DNA of 64,000 nucleotides from CAVVIH01 sp963748295 (GTDB lineage: Bacteria > Acidobacteriota > Vicinamibacteria > Vicinamibacterales > 2-12-FULL-66-21), in assembly GCA_963748295.1 (NCBI GenBank), contig CAVVIH010000002.1:186001-250000 (forward strand), given 5' to 3'. Position numbers and translations under genes: made by a program. Below the pieces are notes generated by a model, which did no database searches, was not told where the DNA came from, and worked only from the letters and a program-made list of their open reading frames with translations. Shown piece by piece: positions 37,552 through 46,834 of this stretch; the first letter of the stretch is position 1, and each line of letters starts with the position of its first letter.

Positions 37552-39246
37552 ATGTCAAACAAGGAAAATGAAAAGGCACTCAGCTCTACAGAGAGCCTCC
37601 CTGAAGCCTTTCAGGACGATCCGCTTGCTGATACAAGCGGATTGATCTCACAGGACGTTCCCCCAGGCGTCGATCGCCGTCACTTCTTGATCCGAAGCGC
37701 TGTCGGCGGAGCTGCCGCGGTGATGATGGGTCAGACTGTCTCGCTCGAAGCGAGAACAGCGATGGCCATCGCAACGCTGCCGCAGCAGGCTCAGCCGCCG
37801 GCGTCGTCGGGTAAGCCGCCGGTCAAGGGAACACCGCCGCCGCTCGCCGCCGACCTGAATGTCGTGAAGAAGGGGGCGGGGCCGGTGTTGACGACGGTCG
37901 ACGAGTTCTACAAGGTGGGGCCCGGACCATCGAGTTCGCACACGATTGGTCCGATGCGCATCACCTACGATTTCTACCAGCGGGCCGCCAAACTGCCGGC
38001 CGACAAGCTCGCCAAGGCGACGAAGCTTCAGGTGAACCTGTTCGGAAGCCTCAGCGCCACGGGAAAGGGACACGGCACGGAACGAGCCGCGCTGGCGGGA
38101 CTGGTCGGGAAAGAGCCGGCCACCGTCGACCCGAAGTTCCTCGACAGCCTGCGCGACAAGCCTGACCAGGTGTTCCCGGTAAAGCTCGGCGACAAGTCGA
38201 TCGACGTGAGCCTCAAGGACGTCATCTACGACGCGACGAAGGGCGACTTCAAGCACCCGAACACGATGACGGTCAAGCTCCTCGCCGGCAAGGAAGTGTT
38301 GCTCGAGCAGGAGTACTACTCAGTGGGCGGCGGATTCATCGAGTGGAAAGGGTACACGCCCCCGAAGAAGAACCCGCCGAAGTACCCGTTCAGGACGATG
38401 AAAGAACTGCGGACGCACGCCGACACCAACAAGACTTCGATCGCGAAGATCATGCTTGCCAACGAGACGTCGATCTCGGGCAAGAGTGAAGAAGAGGTCT
38501 ATGCGTTCGTCGACAAGATCATCAACGCGATGGTCGCGACCGTGAAGTCGGGGCTGTCGATGCCGGAGGACGACGTGCTGCCCGGCCCGATCAAGCTGCA
38601 CAGCAAGGCGGCGACCGTTTACAAGCGGGTCCAGGACGACAAGTTCCAGGCAGACCGCGGTATCGGCGCTCTGTCGGCATTCGCGCTGGCGGCGTCCGAA
38701 GAGAACGGGCGCGGCCACCTCGTGATCACGGCTCCGACCGGCGGTTCCGCCGGTGTCATGCCGGCGCTGGTCTTTGCGCTGATGGAGGTTCGGAAGCTCG
38801 AGCTGCAGAAGGTTCGTGACGGCATGCTCGCCGCCGCGGCCGTCGGCTACCTCTGCAAGCACCATGCGACGCTGTCTGCGGCCGAGGGCGGCTGCCAGGC
38901 AGAGATCGGCGTCGCGTCGTCGATGGCAGCGGCACTCGTCGCTACCGCGTATGACTCACCATCGCTGGTAGTCGAGAATGCGGCCGAATCGGCGCTGGAG
39001 CATCACCTGGGCATGACATGCGACCCGGTCGCCGGTTACGTCCAGGTTCCGTGCATCGAGCGGTGCGCATTCGGCGCGGTCAAGGCCTGGACTGCCTTTG
39101 CGATCGCCAGCAACGAGATCGCGTCCAGGCACCGTGTCAACTTCGACGAGACCGTGATAGCGCTGGCCCAAACCGCGAAAGAGATGAACAGCAAGTACAA
39201 GGAAACCAGCGAGGCCGGCCTGGCCCTCTCCGTAACGCTCTGCTGA
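37552..39246 (+). CDS. Tat-exported iron-sulfur L-serine ammonia-lyase
   Basis: A 564-residue enzyme predicted to turn L-serine into pyruvate and ammonia with a [4Fe-4S] cluster. An acidic N-terminal region is followed by the Tat motif DRRHFLIRSAVGGAAAVMMG (41-60) and a Pro-rich linker. Then comes a beta domain (FYKVGPGPSSSHTIGPMRI) and an alpha domain. Cluster ligands are Cys448 (EGGCQAE), Cys490 (MTCDPVAG) and Cys501 (VQVPCIER). Their spacing of 42 and 11 is that recalled for the Legionella enzyme. The last residue, Cys564, fits the tail-in-mouth fourth ligand known there. The ATG at 37552 has gggag upstream. Most members are cytoplasmic; a Tat leader is unusual. A porin gene follows on the same strand. 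Confidence 0.88.
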   Translation: MSNKENEKALSSTESLPEAFQDDPLADTSGLISQDVPPGVDRRHFLIRSAVGGAAAVMMGQTVSLEARTAMAIATLPQQAQPPASSGKPPVKGTPPPLAADLNVVKKGAGPVLTTVDEFYKVGPGPSSSHTIGPMRITYDFYQRAAKLPADKLAKATKLQVNLFGSLSATGKGHGTERAALAGLVGKEPATVDPKFLDSLRDKPDQVFPVKLGDKSIDVSLKDVIYDATKGDFKHPNTMTVKLLAGKEVLLEQEYYSVGGGFIEWKGYTPPKKNPPKYPFRTMKELRTHADTNKTSIAKIMLANETSISGKSEEEVYAFVDKIINAMVATVKSGLSMPEDDVLPGPIKLHSKAATVYKRVQDDKFQADRGIGALSAFALAASEENGRGHLVITAPTGGSAGVMPALVFALMEVRKLELQKVRDGMLAAAAVGYLCKHHATLSAAEGGCQAEIGVASSMAAALVATAYDSPSLVVENAAESALEHHLGMTCDPVAGYVQVPCIERCAFGAVKAWTAFAIASNEIASRHRVNFDETVIALAQTAKEMNSKYKETSEAGLALSVTLC

Positions 39247-39252
39247 ACATGG

Positions 39253-39295
39253 GGCTCCTCGCGCGAACCCGGCCTGGGATCGTCTGCGAGGAGCC
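39253..39295. other. Hairpin after the serine dehydratase gene
   Basis: A perfect 10-base inverted repeat, ggctcctcgc (39253-39262) and gcgaggagcc (39286-39295), lies seven bases after the stop codon. The loop is 23 bases and no T tract follows. It could attenuate read-through into the porin gene or protect the transcript end. Confidence 0.55.
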
Positions 39296-39363
39296 TCCAT
39301 TGCATCACCGTCGCAATTCCAGTCCTTCGATCATTTCAGGATGGCTTCGGCAGGGAGGCTCAC

Positions 39364-40981
39364 GTGTCGATACCCCGCGCATTAGTCGAGGTTTCAATCG
39401 CGCTGGCGCTGGCGTCAGTAACAGCCTTCACGACTTCTGCCTTCGGCCAGTCTCCCGCAGCCGTACCAAACATCACGGCCGCCGTTTTGGAAAACAAACC
39501 AGCCAGTGCAAAGAACCCGGCGGCTGAGGATCCCAAGCCAAAGGACCTTCAGAGCGAAATCGACGCCATGAAGGCGGAAAACGCCGCGGTCTGGGAACTG
39601 CTGCGCAGGATGGAGGAGCAGCAGAAATTACTGCTCGAACAGGTAGACCGGTTGCAGCGACGGTTTGAAGGGGGCGCGGCACCGGGTGTGTATGTGTCGG
39701 CGGCGCCGGATCTGTCTAGCGTCGGCCAGCCAATTGCGCCGCCGACACCGGCAGATTTCGCCGTGGTTGCTCCGCCACAGACAACCGACGATCGTTATCG
39801 CGATGGAATCGTAATCTGGCAAAACTCCCGAAGACGCCAAGGTGCCGTTCCTCCTGAAGTTCAACGTCAATACCCAGCTCCGATATCTCAACACACTAGG
39901 CACCGAGGAGACGTTCACCGACCACCTGGGGGTTGTCCGGGACGTTCATGCGCGCAACGACATCACGGTCAATCGCGCGATGTTCTTCTTGGGCGGCTAC
40001 ATTTTCGACCAGAGGGCGCGATATCGCGTCATCGTGTGGACGTCCGCCGGGGCCGCTTCGATCATCGTAGCCGGCGACATTGGCTGGCAATTCAGCAAGG
40101 CCCTCACGATCACCGGAGGCTACACGGGCGTTCCCGGCAGCCGATCGATGGTTGGCACGTTCCCATTCTTCTCGGCCATCGACAGGAGCATGGCGGACAA
40201 CTTCTTCCGCCCCGGGTTCACCCAAGGAGTCTGGGCGAACGGAGAACCCGTGAAGGGGTTGAGTTATCTGGTGTTCGTCGGCAACGGCCTCAATACCCTG
40301 AATATCTCGGCAAACAAGATCGATACGCATCTGGTGGGATCCGGCAGTCTCTGGTGGGAACCGTTGGGGCCCTACGGGGAACCAGGCAAATCACGCCACA
40401 TGTACGATGATTATTTCGCATCAGACAACATTCGCATTCGAATTGGCACCGCGTTTACGAGATCCCGCGAGGACCGTTTTTCGAATCTCGATCAATCGAG
40501 CCCTGACAATACTTCACTGTACAATTCCGACGGCGTCCTGACCTTCTCGACCGGCGCGTTCGCGCCTGGAGTCACACTCGATAAAGCCACCTACAGGATG
40601 TGGGCGATTGACGGGGGCCTCAAACGGAGCGGCTTTTCGGTCAACGGGCAGTACTTCATGCGCTGGGTGAACGACTTCGAAGCGGACGGCCCGCTGCCGC
40701 GCGATTTCACCTTCGACCACGGCTTCGAGTTGGCGGCGGGGCACTTCGTTTCGCCCAAGAAGCTCCAGCTCTATGTCCGCGGCTCGAAGGTGTTCGGCGA
40801 GTTTGGCGACTCTCACGAGTACGGCGGCGGCTTGAAGTGGTATTTCCTGCCGACCGAGCGGCTGTGGCTCACCGGAGAACTGATGGACATCCACAGATCG
40901 CCTTATAGCGGGGCCTTTACTCCGTATACCGCAGGGATGAAGGGCTGGACGCCGATGCTGCAGACGTTCCTCGCTTTTTGA
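39364..40981 (+). pseudogene. Outer-membrane porin with N-terminal coiled coil, one frameshift
   Basis: The product looks like an OprP/OprO-type trimeric porin. The GTG at 39364 (gggagg upstream) gives a signal peptide (VSIALALASVTAFTTSAFG), a coiled-coil segment (LQSEIDAMKAENAAVWELLR) and a Pro-rich linker. One extra a in the run at 39821-39824 shifts the frame. The other frame continues TPEDAKVPFLLKFNVNTQLR, FFLGGYIFDQRARYRV, then alternating strands to a C-terminal aromatic FLAF that suits barrel insertion. Restored length is about 538 residues. Selectivity cannot be told. The break falls between well-ordered blocks, so error is plausible. Confidence 0.82.
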
Positions 40982-41001
40982 GGATCGTCAGCTTCAGTCA
41001 G

Positions 41002-41029
41002 CGAGGCGAGTGCCGTCCGGACGCACCTC
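41002..41029. repeat. 28-base exact repeat, copy 1 (copy 2 at 41691-41718)
   Basis: The 28 bases beginning cgaggcgagtgccgtc and ending acgcacctc occur identically 689 bases downstream in the same orientation. Copy 2 lies in the coding end of the HAF-type gene. Copy 1 is noncoding, just past the 3' end of the secreted-protein gene, and looks like the trace of a rearrangement. Confidence 0.8.
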
Positions 41030-41046
41030 TGAAACCCACATACTGT

Positions 41047-41574
41047 CTATTCCAGAACGGAGCACAGCGTATCAAAGAAGACGTTAGGCCCCGGCCACTG
41101 TCCCGCCGCGAAGACGACTTCCTCGCTCTCGATGTTGCCTTGTTCATCGAACGTAAACTGAAAGTCGATCCGGCCCACATCAGCCGTCACGAGACCTTCG
41201 CCGGCCACGACGAGGTGCCAGAGCAGGCCGCGCAGCGTTTGCATGCCGGTGCCATCCGGATTGGCCGTCTCCTGCACCATGTTCACCGATGGTGTCCAAA
41301 CGGACTCGCCGGTATCAAGATTTGTGAAGCTGACGCGCGTTCCGGGGGCCGTAATCAACGCGCGCTCGAAATTGCCGCTTTGGTCAAGAAACACCCGCAC
41401 CATGGCCGTGCCGGTCGTGTGCACCTCCATCGGGAATCCGCAATAACCGGTGGTAAACGTGTCATCAACCGGTTCGCGAATAATCAGTGGCCCGGTGCCA
41501 CTGGCGCGCGCCGAGAGACCGCTTCCCACCAGCAACGCGAACAGCAAACCACCGATGGTGATTTTTACAGGCAT
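41047..41574 (-). CDS. Secreted protein of unknown function
   Basis: A 175-residue exported protein. A signal peptide (TIGGLLFALLVGSGLSARA) is followed by a beta-rich body: GTGPLIIREPVDDTFTTGYC, GFPMEVHTTGTAMVRVFLDQ, VSFTNLDTGESVWTPSVN. Two cysteines (YCGFP and the final CSVLE) may form a disulfide. I do not recognise a catalytic motif; similar small proteins occur widely in actinobacteria and acidobacteria. The ATG at 41574 has gggag upstream. It lies 60 bases after the end of the HAF-type gene on the same strand and may share its transcript. Confidence 0.75.
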   Translation of the reverse strand: MPVKITIGGLLFALLVGSGLSARASGTGPLIIREPVDDTFTTGYCGFPMEVHTTGTAMVRVFLDQSGNFERALITAPGTRVSFTNLDTGESVWTPSVNMVQETANPDGTGMQTLRGLLWHLVVAGEGLVTADVGRIDFQFTFDEQGNIESEEVVFAAGQWPGPNVFFDTLCSVLE

Positions 41575-41634
41575 GTGGAGCTCCCTCGACCAGCGTGCAC
41601 AAGTTGACGGAACAGACAATGGACGTCGGGCCGC

Positions 41635-42708
41635 TCAAGGGTTCCGAACCAACCAGATGGCAGCGTTTGCCTGGGCGTCCATGCCGACGACGAGGCGAGT
41701 GCCGTCCGGACGCACCTCGCTGAGCGCATTGGCAACGCCCCACTTGTTGACGGGAAGCCTGAGCATCGCCGTGGCCTCAGACCAGAAGAACGCCGTACTG
41801 ACCCCCTGCGATGACGTGCTCATCCCGACCACTTCGCCCGCTGCATTGATGTCGAGGGCCCGGCTGTGCGGTCCCCCGAGGGTCTCGAGGTAGCGCGGCG
41901 AGCCTCCGCCTGCGTACCAGATTGCCGCCTGGAGACAGCCGGCCTCCACCGCGCATCCATTCGTCACGTAACCAGCGAGGTCGCCGGCGGGGTTGGCTCC
42001 ACTGACGGCGCCCGGTCGGCTGTCGAGATCCTCCATCAACCGGGCTCCCGCAGGGCCGGTCCAGCGCACCGGCAGAGAAGCAGCGGTGGGATTGCGGGCG
42101 GCGCGCCCGCCGATGATGCTGCCGTCGGCGTTCACGGCAGTGGCAGCTGCGAAAACCCCCGATACCAGTGGCGTGAGATATTCCGTGCAGGGCGCCGACA
42201 GCGGCCAGGCCACAGCACGGCCGCCACTCTGACCAACGACAACGTCTCCGTCGGCGCTGATGGCGTGCGCCTCTCCTGCCTCGTTCGCGCAGCCCAGCGG
42301 ACTGTATCCAGCGCCCCCGGGCCAGAGAGCGGGATAGCGCGGGGCACTGCCGACCCAGCCTACCGCCTCACCGTCATTGACGCCGTTTGCCTGAGCGGCC
42401 TTCCCCGCATAGGGCAGCTTGGCGATCACCCACGATCCGTTCTGCATCGTCCACTTCACGGCGTACAGCAAGCCGGCCCGATCGAAGCTATGACCGACAA
42501 TCACCGTGCCAGCTTCGTTCACTCCATGTGCTTCGGCGTTGCTCCCAAGCGACGGGAGTTTGCTGAGGGTGGCGATCCCGGTGGGCGAGGGCTTCGGGGG
42601 CTTACGCCCCTGTATTGTGGCCGCGTTGCCGACGTGCTCTGGTCCGACCCCGAGCAGGGGGAACGCGACACATGCGACAACAGCGGCAATTGCGATCTTC
42701 ATGTTCAT
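41635..42708 (-). CDS. Secreted HAF-repeat-like protein
   Basis: A 357-residue exported protein. After the signal peptide (IAIAAVVACVAFPLLGVG) come repeated units of about 45 residues with a V-N-x-x-G-x-V-V-G core: GVNEAGTVIVGHSFD, GVNDGEAVGWVG, ISADGDVVVGQSG, VNADGSIIGGRA, INAAGEVVGMSTS. These are HAF-type extracellular repeats, probably forming a beta propeller. No enzyme motif is present. The ATG at 42708 is preceded by ggaga. The C-terminal end holds copy 2 of a 28-base repeat. Confidence 0.85.
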   Translation of the reverse strand: MNMKIAIAAVVACVAFPLLGVGPEHVGNAATIQGRKPPKPSPTGIATLSKLPSLGSNAEAHGVNEAGTVIVGHSFDRAGLLYAVKWTMQNGSWVIAKLPYAGKAAQANGVNDGEAVGWVGSAPRYPALWPGGAGYSPLGCANEAGEAHAISADGDVVVGQSGGRAVAWPLSAPCTEYLTPLVSGVFAAATAVNADGSIIGGRAARNPTAASLPVRWTGPAGARLMEDLDSRPGAVSGANPAGDLAGYVTNGCAVEAGCLQAAIWYAGGGSPRYLETLGGPHSRALDINAAGEVVGMSTSSQGVSTAFFWSEATAMLRLPVNKWGVANALSEVRPDGTRLVVGMDAQANAAIWLVRNP

Positions 42709-42922
42709 GGAAGTCTCCAGGTATTCGGCTCGATCTTCGAAACTTACTGATCGGCGGTGAGCAATCCTACCGGGATGCCGGCCACTGGCAGCCTGTCTTG
42801 GCTGTTGTTTGCGTGTCACCAGCCAAATCGCTGCGCGATCGCGAGATACGCTGCGACATGTCCGTCCACGCGGCAGGGTTAGAAGAAGGAACTTGAGGCC
42901 GAACTTGTAGCCGTGATGCGGG

Positions 42923-44815
42923 TCAGTAGGGCAGCCCGACCTGCCGCATCACGGCGTGAAATGCCGGTTCAGCGGCGATCGCAGTGAACGGCGGGTACTG
43001 TGCCAGCAGGCCGAACTCCACGGCGCGTTCCTGGGCGGCTCGCTCGAGCGCCGCGAGTGCAGGGCCCTTCTCACCCAGCGCATCGTGAATCAGCGCGATC
43101 CCGAACCAGGAGACGTACTGATCGCGCCGGTGCGCCTCGAGTTCCTTGAGCACTCCGCGGGCGTCTGCCGTCCGGCCCGCCGCAGCGTACGCATAGCCCA
43201 GGTATGCCTCCAATCTGGAGTTGTGGCCGCGCGCAGGTCTCGCTGCCAGCTCGAGCTCGCGAATGCCGTCGTCGAGCCGCCCCATCGAGACGAACGTGAT
43301 CCCGAGCTGGAAATTGATGCGGTTGTTGCCGGGGCTGCTCTCAAGCGCCCGACGCAATTCGCCGATCGCGCGGTCGTACTGGCCCGCGGCGCAGTAGGCG
43401 GATCCGAGTGCTACTTGTGCATTCACCGAGAGCGGGTCGAGCTTCCGGGCACCTTCTGCCACGGCAATCGCCTCTGTGAACCGACCCTTGCGCAACAGCG
43501 AGCTTGTCAAAGCTTGCGACTCAACAGCCTTCCGGAGCTCCTGTTCGCCCTCCTCCCATCGCCAGTGATACAGGCTGAGTATCTGCCCCAACGCCTGGTG
43601 CGCCTGGGGGAGCGTTGGATCGAGTTGCAGCGCCTTACGTGCGGCCGATTCCGCCTTCGGCATGGCCTGGTGCGGCGAAAATGGGCCGCCAAACAGGAAC
43701 TGGACCTGAACGATCGCCAGCTCCGCATACGCTTCGCCGAAGTCAGGCTGGATCGCGATGGCCTCCTCGAAATATTTGACGGCGGTGATGAATCCGTCAT
43801 ATCGCATCTGGCCTTTGGCGGTGATCCCTTTCACGTAGGCGCTGTACACCTTCGGATTGACGGCGTGCGGAGTCTGCCGGGCAACTGCCGCGGGCCGGCC
43901 GGTCGCTGCGGCAATGTCGGACGCAATGCGTCGTTGCAGGCCGAGCATCTGGCCCAGGTCGCCTTCGTAAGAATTCCCCCATTCGACCCGGTCGGTTGCG
44001 GCTCGACTGAGTTGCGCGGTGATTCGAATATTCGTCCCGGACCGCCCGACCGTTCCGGAAACGACGCCATCGACCGGCAGCTCACGCCCGATTTCAGGAA
44101 GCCGCTTCGCGGTGTCCTTGTAGTGCCGGGCGGTTGTTCGAGAGACCACATCCAGACCGCGCACGTGTCCGAGATGCATGGTCACGGCATCCGTGACGCT
44201 GGCAACCAGGTAGTCCTGCGCCGTGTCCCCGGTGAGGTTCTCGAACGGGAGCACCACGACAGCACGGATCGGTTCGGTACCCGCGCGCTGTTTCCACTCG
44301 CCGCGGTCGTAGACCGCCCACCCGGCGACCATCAGCGCGAGAAGCAGGAGGCCCGCTGCACGCCGGACGGGGATCCGGGGGGACGTTGTTGCTGATTGCG
44401 TTGGCAACGCAGCCGGGTGCACGGCCGCCGGCTCGGACGGAATCGTCGCTGCGACGGGAACAGCTGCCCCTGCCAGGTCCGGCTCGGTCGAGTCGATCGA
44501 CGCGACGAATCGATACCCGCGCCGCGGCAAGGTCTCGACGAAACGAGGATTCTCTGCCGAGTCGTCGAGCGCCTCGCGCAGCTTGCGAACGGCGCTGTTC
44601 AGGCCGACCTCGAAACCCACGAACGTCTCCGACGTCCAGAGGACGTGGCGAAGCTCGTCGCGTGTCACCACCTCGCCCGGACGGCGCAGCAGGACCTTCA
44701 GGATCTGGAAGGACTGATCCGGGAGACGGATCTTCAGTCCATGTCGGCGGAGCTCACCGGACCGGGTGTCGAGCTCGAACACGCCGAAGCGGAGGACGTG
44801 CGCCGCAGTGGACAT
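42923..44815 (-). CDS. CadC-like membrane transcription regulator with TPR repeats
   Basis: A 630-residue one-component regulator. Residues 1-105 are an OmpR/PhoB-type winged helix (FGVFELDTRSGELRRHGLKI, LLRRPGEVVTRDELRHVLW, RKLREALDDSAENPRFVETL). A single transmembrane helix lies at about 150-170 (AAGLLLLALMVAGWAVYDRG). The periplasmic part begins with AVVVLPFENLTGDTAQDYLV, an adenylate-cyclase-associated type domain, followed by TPRs (FGEAYAELAIVQVQ, AHQALGQILSLYHWR, VNAQVALGSAYCAAGQYDRA, INFQLGITFVSMGRLDDGI). DNA binding is thus inside the cell and the sensor outside. The signal and targets are unknown. Confidence 0.92.
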   Translation of the reverse strand: MSTAAHVLRFGVFELDTRSGELRRHGLKIRLPDQSFQILKVLLRRPGEVVTRDELRHVLWTSETFVGFEVGLNSAVRKLREALDDSAENPRFVETLPRRGYRFVASIDSTEPDLAGAAVPVAATIPSEPAAVHPAALPTQSATTSPRIPVRRAAGLLLLALMVAGWAVYDRGEWKQRAGTEPIRAVVVLPFENLTGDTAQDYLVASVTDAVTMHLGHVRGLDVVSRTTARHYKDTAKRLPEIGRELPVDGVVSGTVGRSGTNIRITAQLSRAATDRVEWGNSYEGDLGQMLGLQRRIASDIAAATGRPAAVARQTPHAVNPKVYSAYVKGITAKGQMRYDGFITAVKYFEEAIAIQPDFGEAYAELAIVQVQFLFGGPFSPHQAMPKAESAARKALQLDPTLPQAHQALGQILSLYHWRWEEGEQELRKAVESQALTSSLLRKGRFTEAIAVAEGARKLDPLSVNAQVALGSAYCAAGQYDRAIGELRRALESSPGNNRINFQLGITFVSMGRLDDGIRELELAARPARGHNSRLEAYLGYAYAAAGRTADARGVLKELEAHRRDQYVSWFGIALIHDALGEKGPALAALERAAQERAVEFGLLAQYPPFTAIAAEPAFHAVMRQVGLPY

Positions 44816-44934
44816 CTGTATCTTCTTTTGAGAAGCGCTGAGAGTCTAACGCGTTCCCTCCACGAAAAGCGAATCAGACGCTTCTCTAACCTCCTTTCCG
44901 GCAGCGACTTGGCCGGTCATACGCAAACCAGCGG

Positions 44935-45382
44935 CGAATCAGCACCTATTTACATCGTGAACCTCCCCGGGACCGGCCTGACGAACCTCACCAGCCCGGC
45001 GCAGCCTCCCGGGCAGCCGGGGCTGGCCGGAGACAACTTCCGCTGCGACTGGTCGCCGAAGAGCAACGCCATCGCGTTCGCGAGCAACCGGACGGGCAGG
45101 CCGGAAATCTGGGTCATGAACGCGGACGGCTCGGATGCCGTCAGGCTGACGAACTTCGACGCAGAGCCCACGCCGAGCAACGTGAATGTCACGAAGCCGA
45201 CCTGGTCACCCACGGGAGACCGTATCGGGTTCCATAGGAGGGTTGGACTGCACGGTCAACGCGGCCACCTGGAGGTCTACACGATGAACGCGGATGGCAC
45301 CGACATCAGGCAGATTACGTTCACGCTGACGCCGGGCTTCAGCGGCTTCCCGACCTGGGGCAAATGGTCGGCACAACCTTAA
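44935..45382 (+). pseudogene. C-terminal fragment of a TolB-like propeller protein
   Basis: About 148 residues with TolB/PD40 repeats: IYIVNLPGTGLTNLT, DWSPKSNAIAFASNRTGRPE, IWVMNADGSDAVRLTNF, TWSPTGDRIGFH, VYTMNADGTDIRQITF. There is no signal peptide or plausible start; the frame upstream runs antisense through the regulator gene. The N-terminal part of the ancestral protein is missing, so this is a truncated relic. It ends 54 bases before the sugar isomerase gene. Confidence 0.6.
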
Positions 45383-45436
45383 GCGCAGCAGGTCGGATCG
45401 GACCGCGGATTACCCGGAGCAGCGTAGAATCGCGCC

Positions 45437-46321
45437 ATGACCACCAGCCGACGCAGATTCCTCCAGAGCCTGGCCGCCGCCGCCGTGATGCCGCGGCGGG
45501 CCCTCTCACTCCCGGTGTACGCGCAGCGAACCCTGAAGCACCCAGCGACGGGAACCATCGGGCTGCAGCTGTATAGCCTGCGCCACCTGTTCGAGAAAGG
45601 GGACATCGCGGGCACGCTCGCGATGGTGCGCGGGTGGGGCTTCGAGGAAGTCGAGGCCGCCGGCACCTACAAGCTCCCGGCCTCCGACTTTGCGGAGCAG
45701 GTCAAGAAGGCCGGGCTGCGCATCGTCTCCACGGGTGGTGACTTCAACTTGCTTGCGAAGGATGTCGGCAGCGTAGTCAAAGAAGCGCAAGCGCTCGGTG
45801 CGCGACAGGTGATGTGCGCGTGGATTCCGCACGAGGGGCGCTTTTCGCGCACAGACGTCGACAAGGCGGTGCCGGTCTTCACGGCGGCCGGGCGCGCGAT
45901 GCGCGATGCCGGCTTGCGCTTCCTCTATCACGCGCACGGGTATGAGTTTCAGCAAGGACCGGACGGCACGCTGTTCGACGCGCTGGCGAAACAGACCGAA
46001 ACAGGGATCGTCGACTTCCAGATGGACGTCTTCTGGATCGTGCACGGGGGCGGCAACCCTGTCGAGTTGTTTGCAAAGTACCCGGGACGGTTCCCGTCAA
46101 CACACCTGAAAGACATGAGGAAGGGCACGAAGATCGAGCCGACTGGAAGTGCTCCAGACGATACGAGCGTGGCGCTGGGAGAGGGAATGGTCGACATCCC
46201 GGGGGTGCTTCGGGCGGCAAACAAGGCCGGAGTCAAGCTCCACTTCATCGAAGACGAGCATCCGCAATCCGAAAAGCAGATTCCGCGTTCGCTCGAATAC
46301 CTTGCCTCGCTGAAGCTGTAG
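45437..46321 (+). CDS. Tat-exported sugar phosphate isomerase/epimerase-like protein
   Basis: A 294-residue xylose isomerase-like TIM-barrel protein. The Tat leader SRRRFLQSLAAAAVMPRRAL opens it. Barrel features include IGLQLYSLRHLFEKGDI, GFEEVEAAGTY, LRFLYHAHGYEF with metal-ligand histidines, FQMDVFWIVHGGG, and HLKDMRKG. KLHFIEDEHP near the end gives another acidic ligand. Substrate could be a sugar or inositol derivative; exported members often sit with Gfo/Idh/MocA enzymes, as at 14251, though not adjacent here. The start at 45437 gives an uninterrupted Tat motif. Confidence 0.9.
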   Translation: MTTSRRRFLQSLAAAAVMPRRALSLPVYAQRTLKHPATGTIGLQLYSLRHLFEKGDIAGTLAMVRGWGFEEVEAAGTYKLPASDFAEQVKKAGLRIVSTGGDFNLLAKDVGSVVKEAQALGARQVMCAWIPHEGRFSRTDVDKAVPVFTAAGRAMRDAGLRFLYHAHGYEFQQGPDGTLFDALAKQTETGIVDFQMDVFWIVHGGGNPVELFAKYPGRFPSTHLKDMRKGTKIEPTGSAPDDTSVALGEGMVDIPGVLRAANKAGVKLHFIEDEHPQSEKQIPRSLEYLASLKL

Positions 46322-46334
46322 GTCAGGATTCCCG

Positions 46335-46715
46335 CTACGCCGCGCGCCTGACTCCGATCGGCATCACCCGATGCCGCATGTACGCGACGAACGCCGCCAT
46401 CGCGAGCAGCAGCAGCGTGGTGGCGGCCGAGCCGATCTCGCCGCGCACGACGTGGTAGATCGTCGCCGACACCATCACGATCATGATGCCGACGGCTGCC
46501 CAGGTGACCAGCCACGGCAGGATTCGCGTCAGTCCGGGAAGGATCAATCCGACCGCCGCCAGTATTTCCGCGACGCCGAGAAACAGCTGAAACCAGCGCG
46601 GCAGCGATGCATTCATCATCGCCGCGATCTCTGGAGGCGGGAAGAGAAAGAGCAGGCCGTGAGCCAGGAACGCCGCCGCGAGGAGCGCCTGGAGGATCCA
46701 GAGCACGATGTTCAT
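46335..46715 (-). CDS. DoxX-family membrane protein
   Basis: A 126-residue inner-membrane protein with four predicted helices (LWILQALLAAAFLAHGLLFL, WFQLFLGVAEILAAVGLIL, LVTWAAVGIMIVMVSATIYH, ATTLLLLAMAAFVAYM). The LFLGVAEILAAVGLILPG segment is typical of DoxX/DoxD-like proteins. These are often linked to redox stress or quinone chemistry, but this one has no clue to its role. It is convergent with the isomerase gene. Confidence 0.85.
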   Translation of the reverse strand: MNIVLWILQALLAAAFLAHGLLFLFPPPEIAAMMNASLPRWFQLFLGVAEILAAVGLILPGLTRILPWLVTWAAVGIMIVMVSATIYHVVRGEIGSAATTLLLLAMAAFVAYMRHRVMPIGVRRAA

Positions 46716-46834
46716 GACGCCACTCCTTATACTTCAAAACTAGATCTGAGGCAGCCGGAAAATAGCGCTCTCAGGGGAACATCGACGCGCGAACGTTCGT
46801 CTCTCTCCTTGGCTGCTTAGGAGAGTGAGCTGAG

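Noticed and set aside
41866..42750. Plus-strand frame through the HAF-type gene
   Set aside because: No ribosome binding site or domain; the minus frame has a signal peptide and repeats.
44396..44930. Upstream part of the TolB-like fragment frame
   Set aside because: It lies antisense to the regulator gene and has no protein-like pattern. Only the part from about 44935 has propeller repeats.
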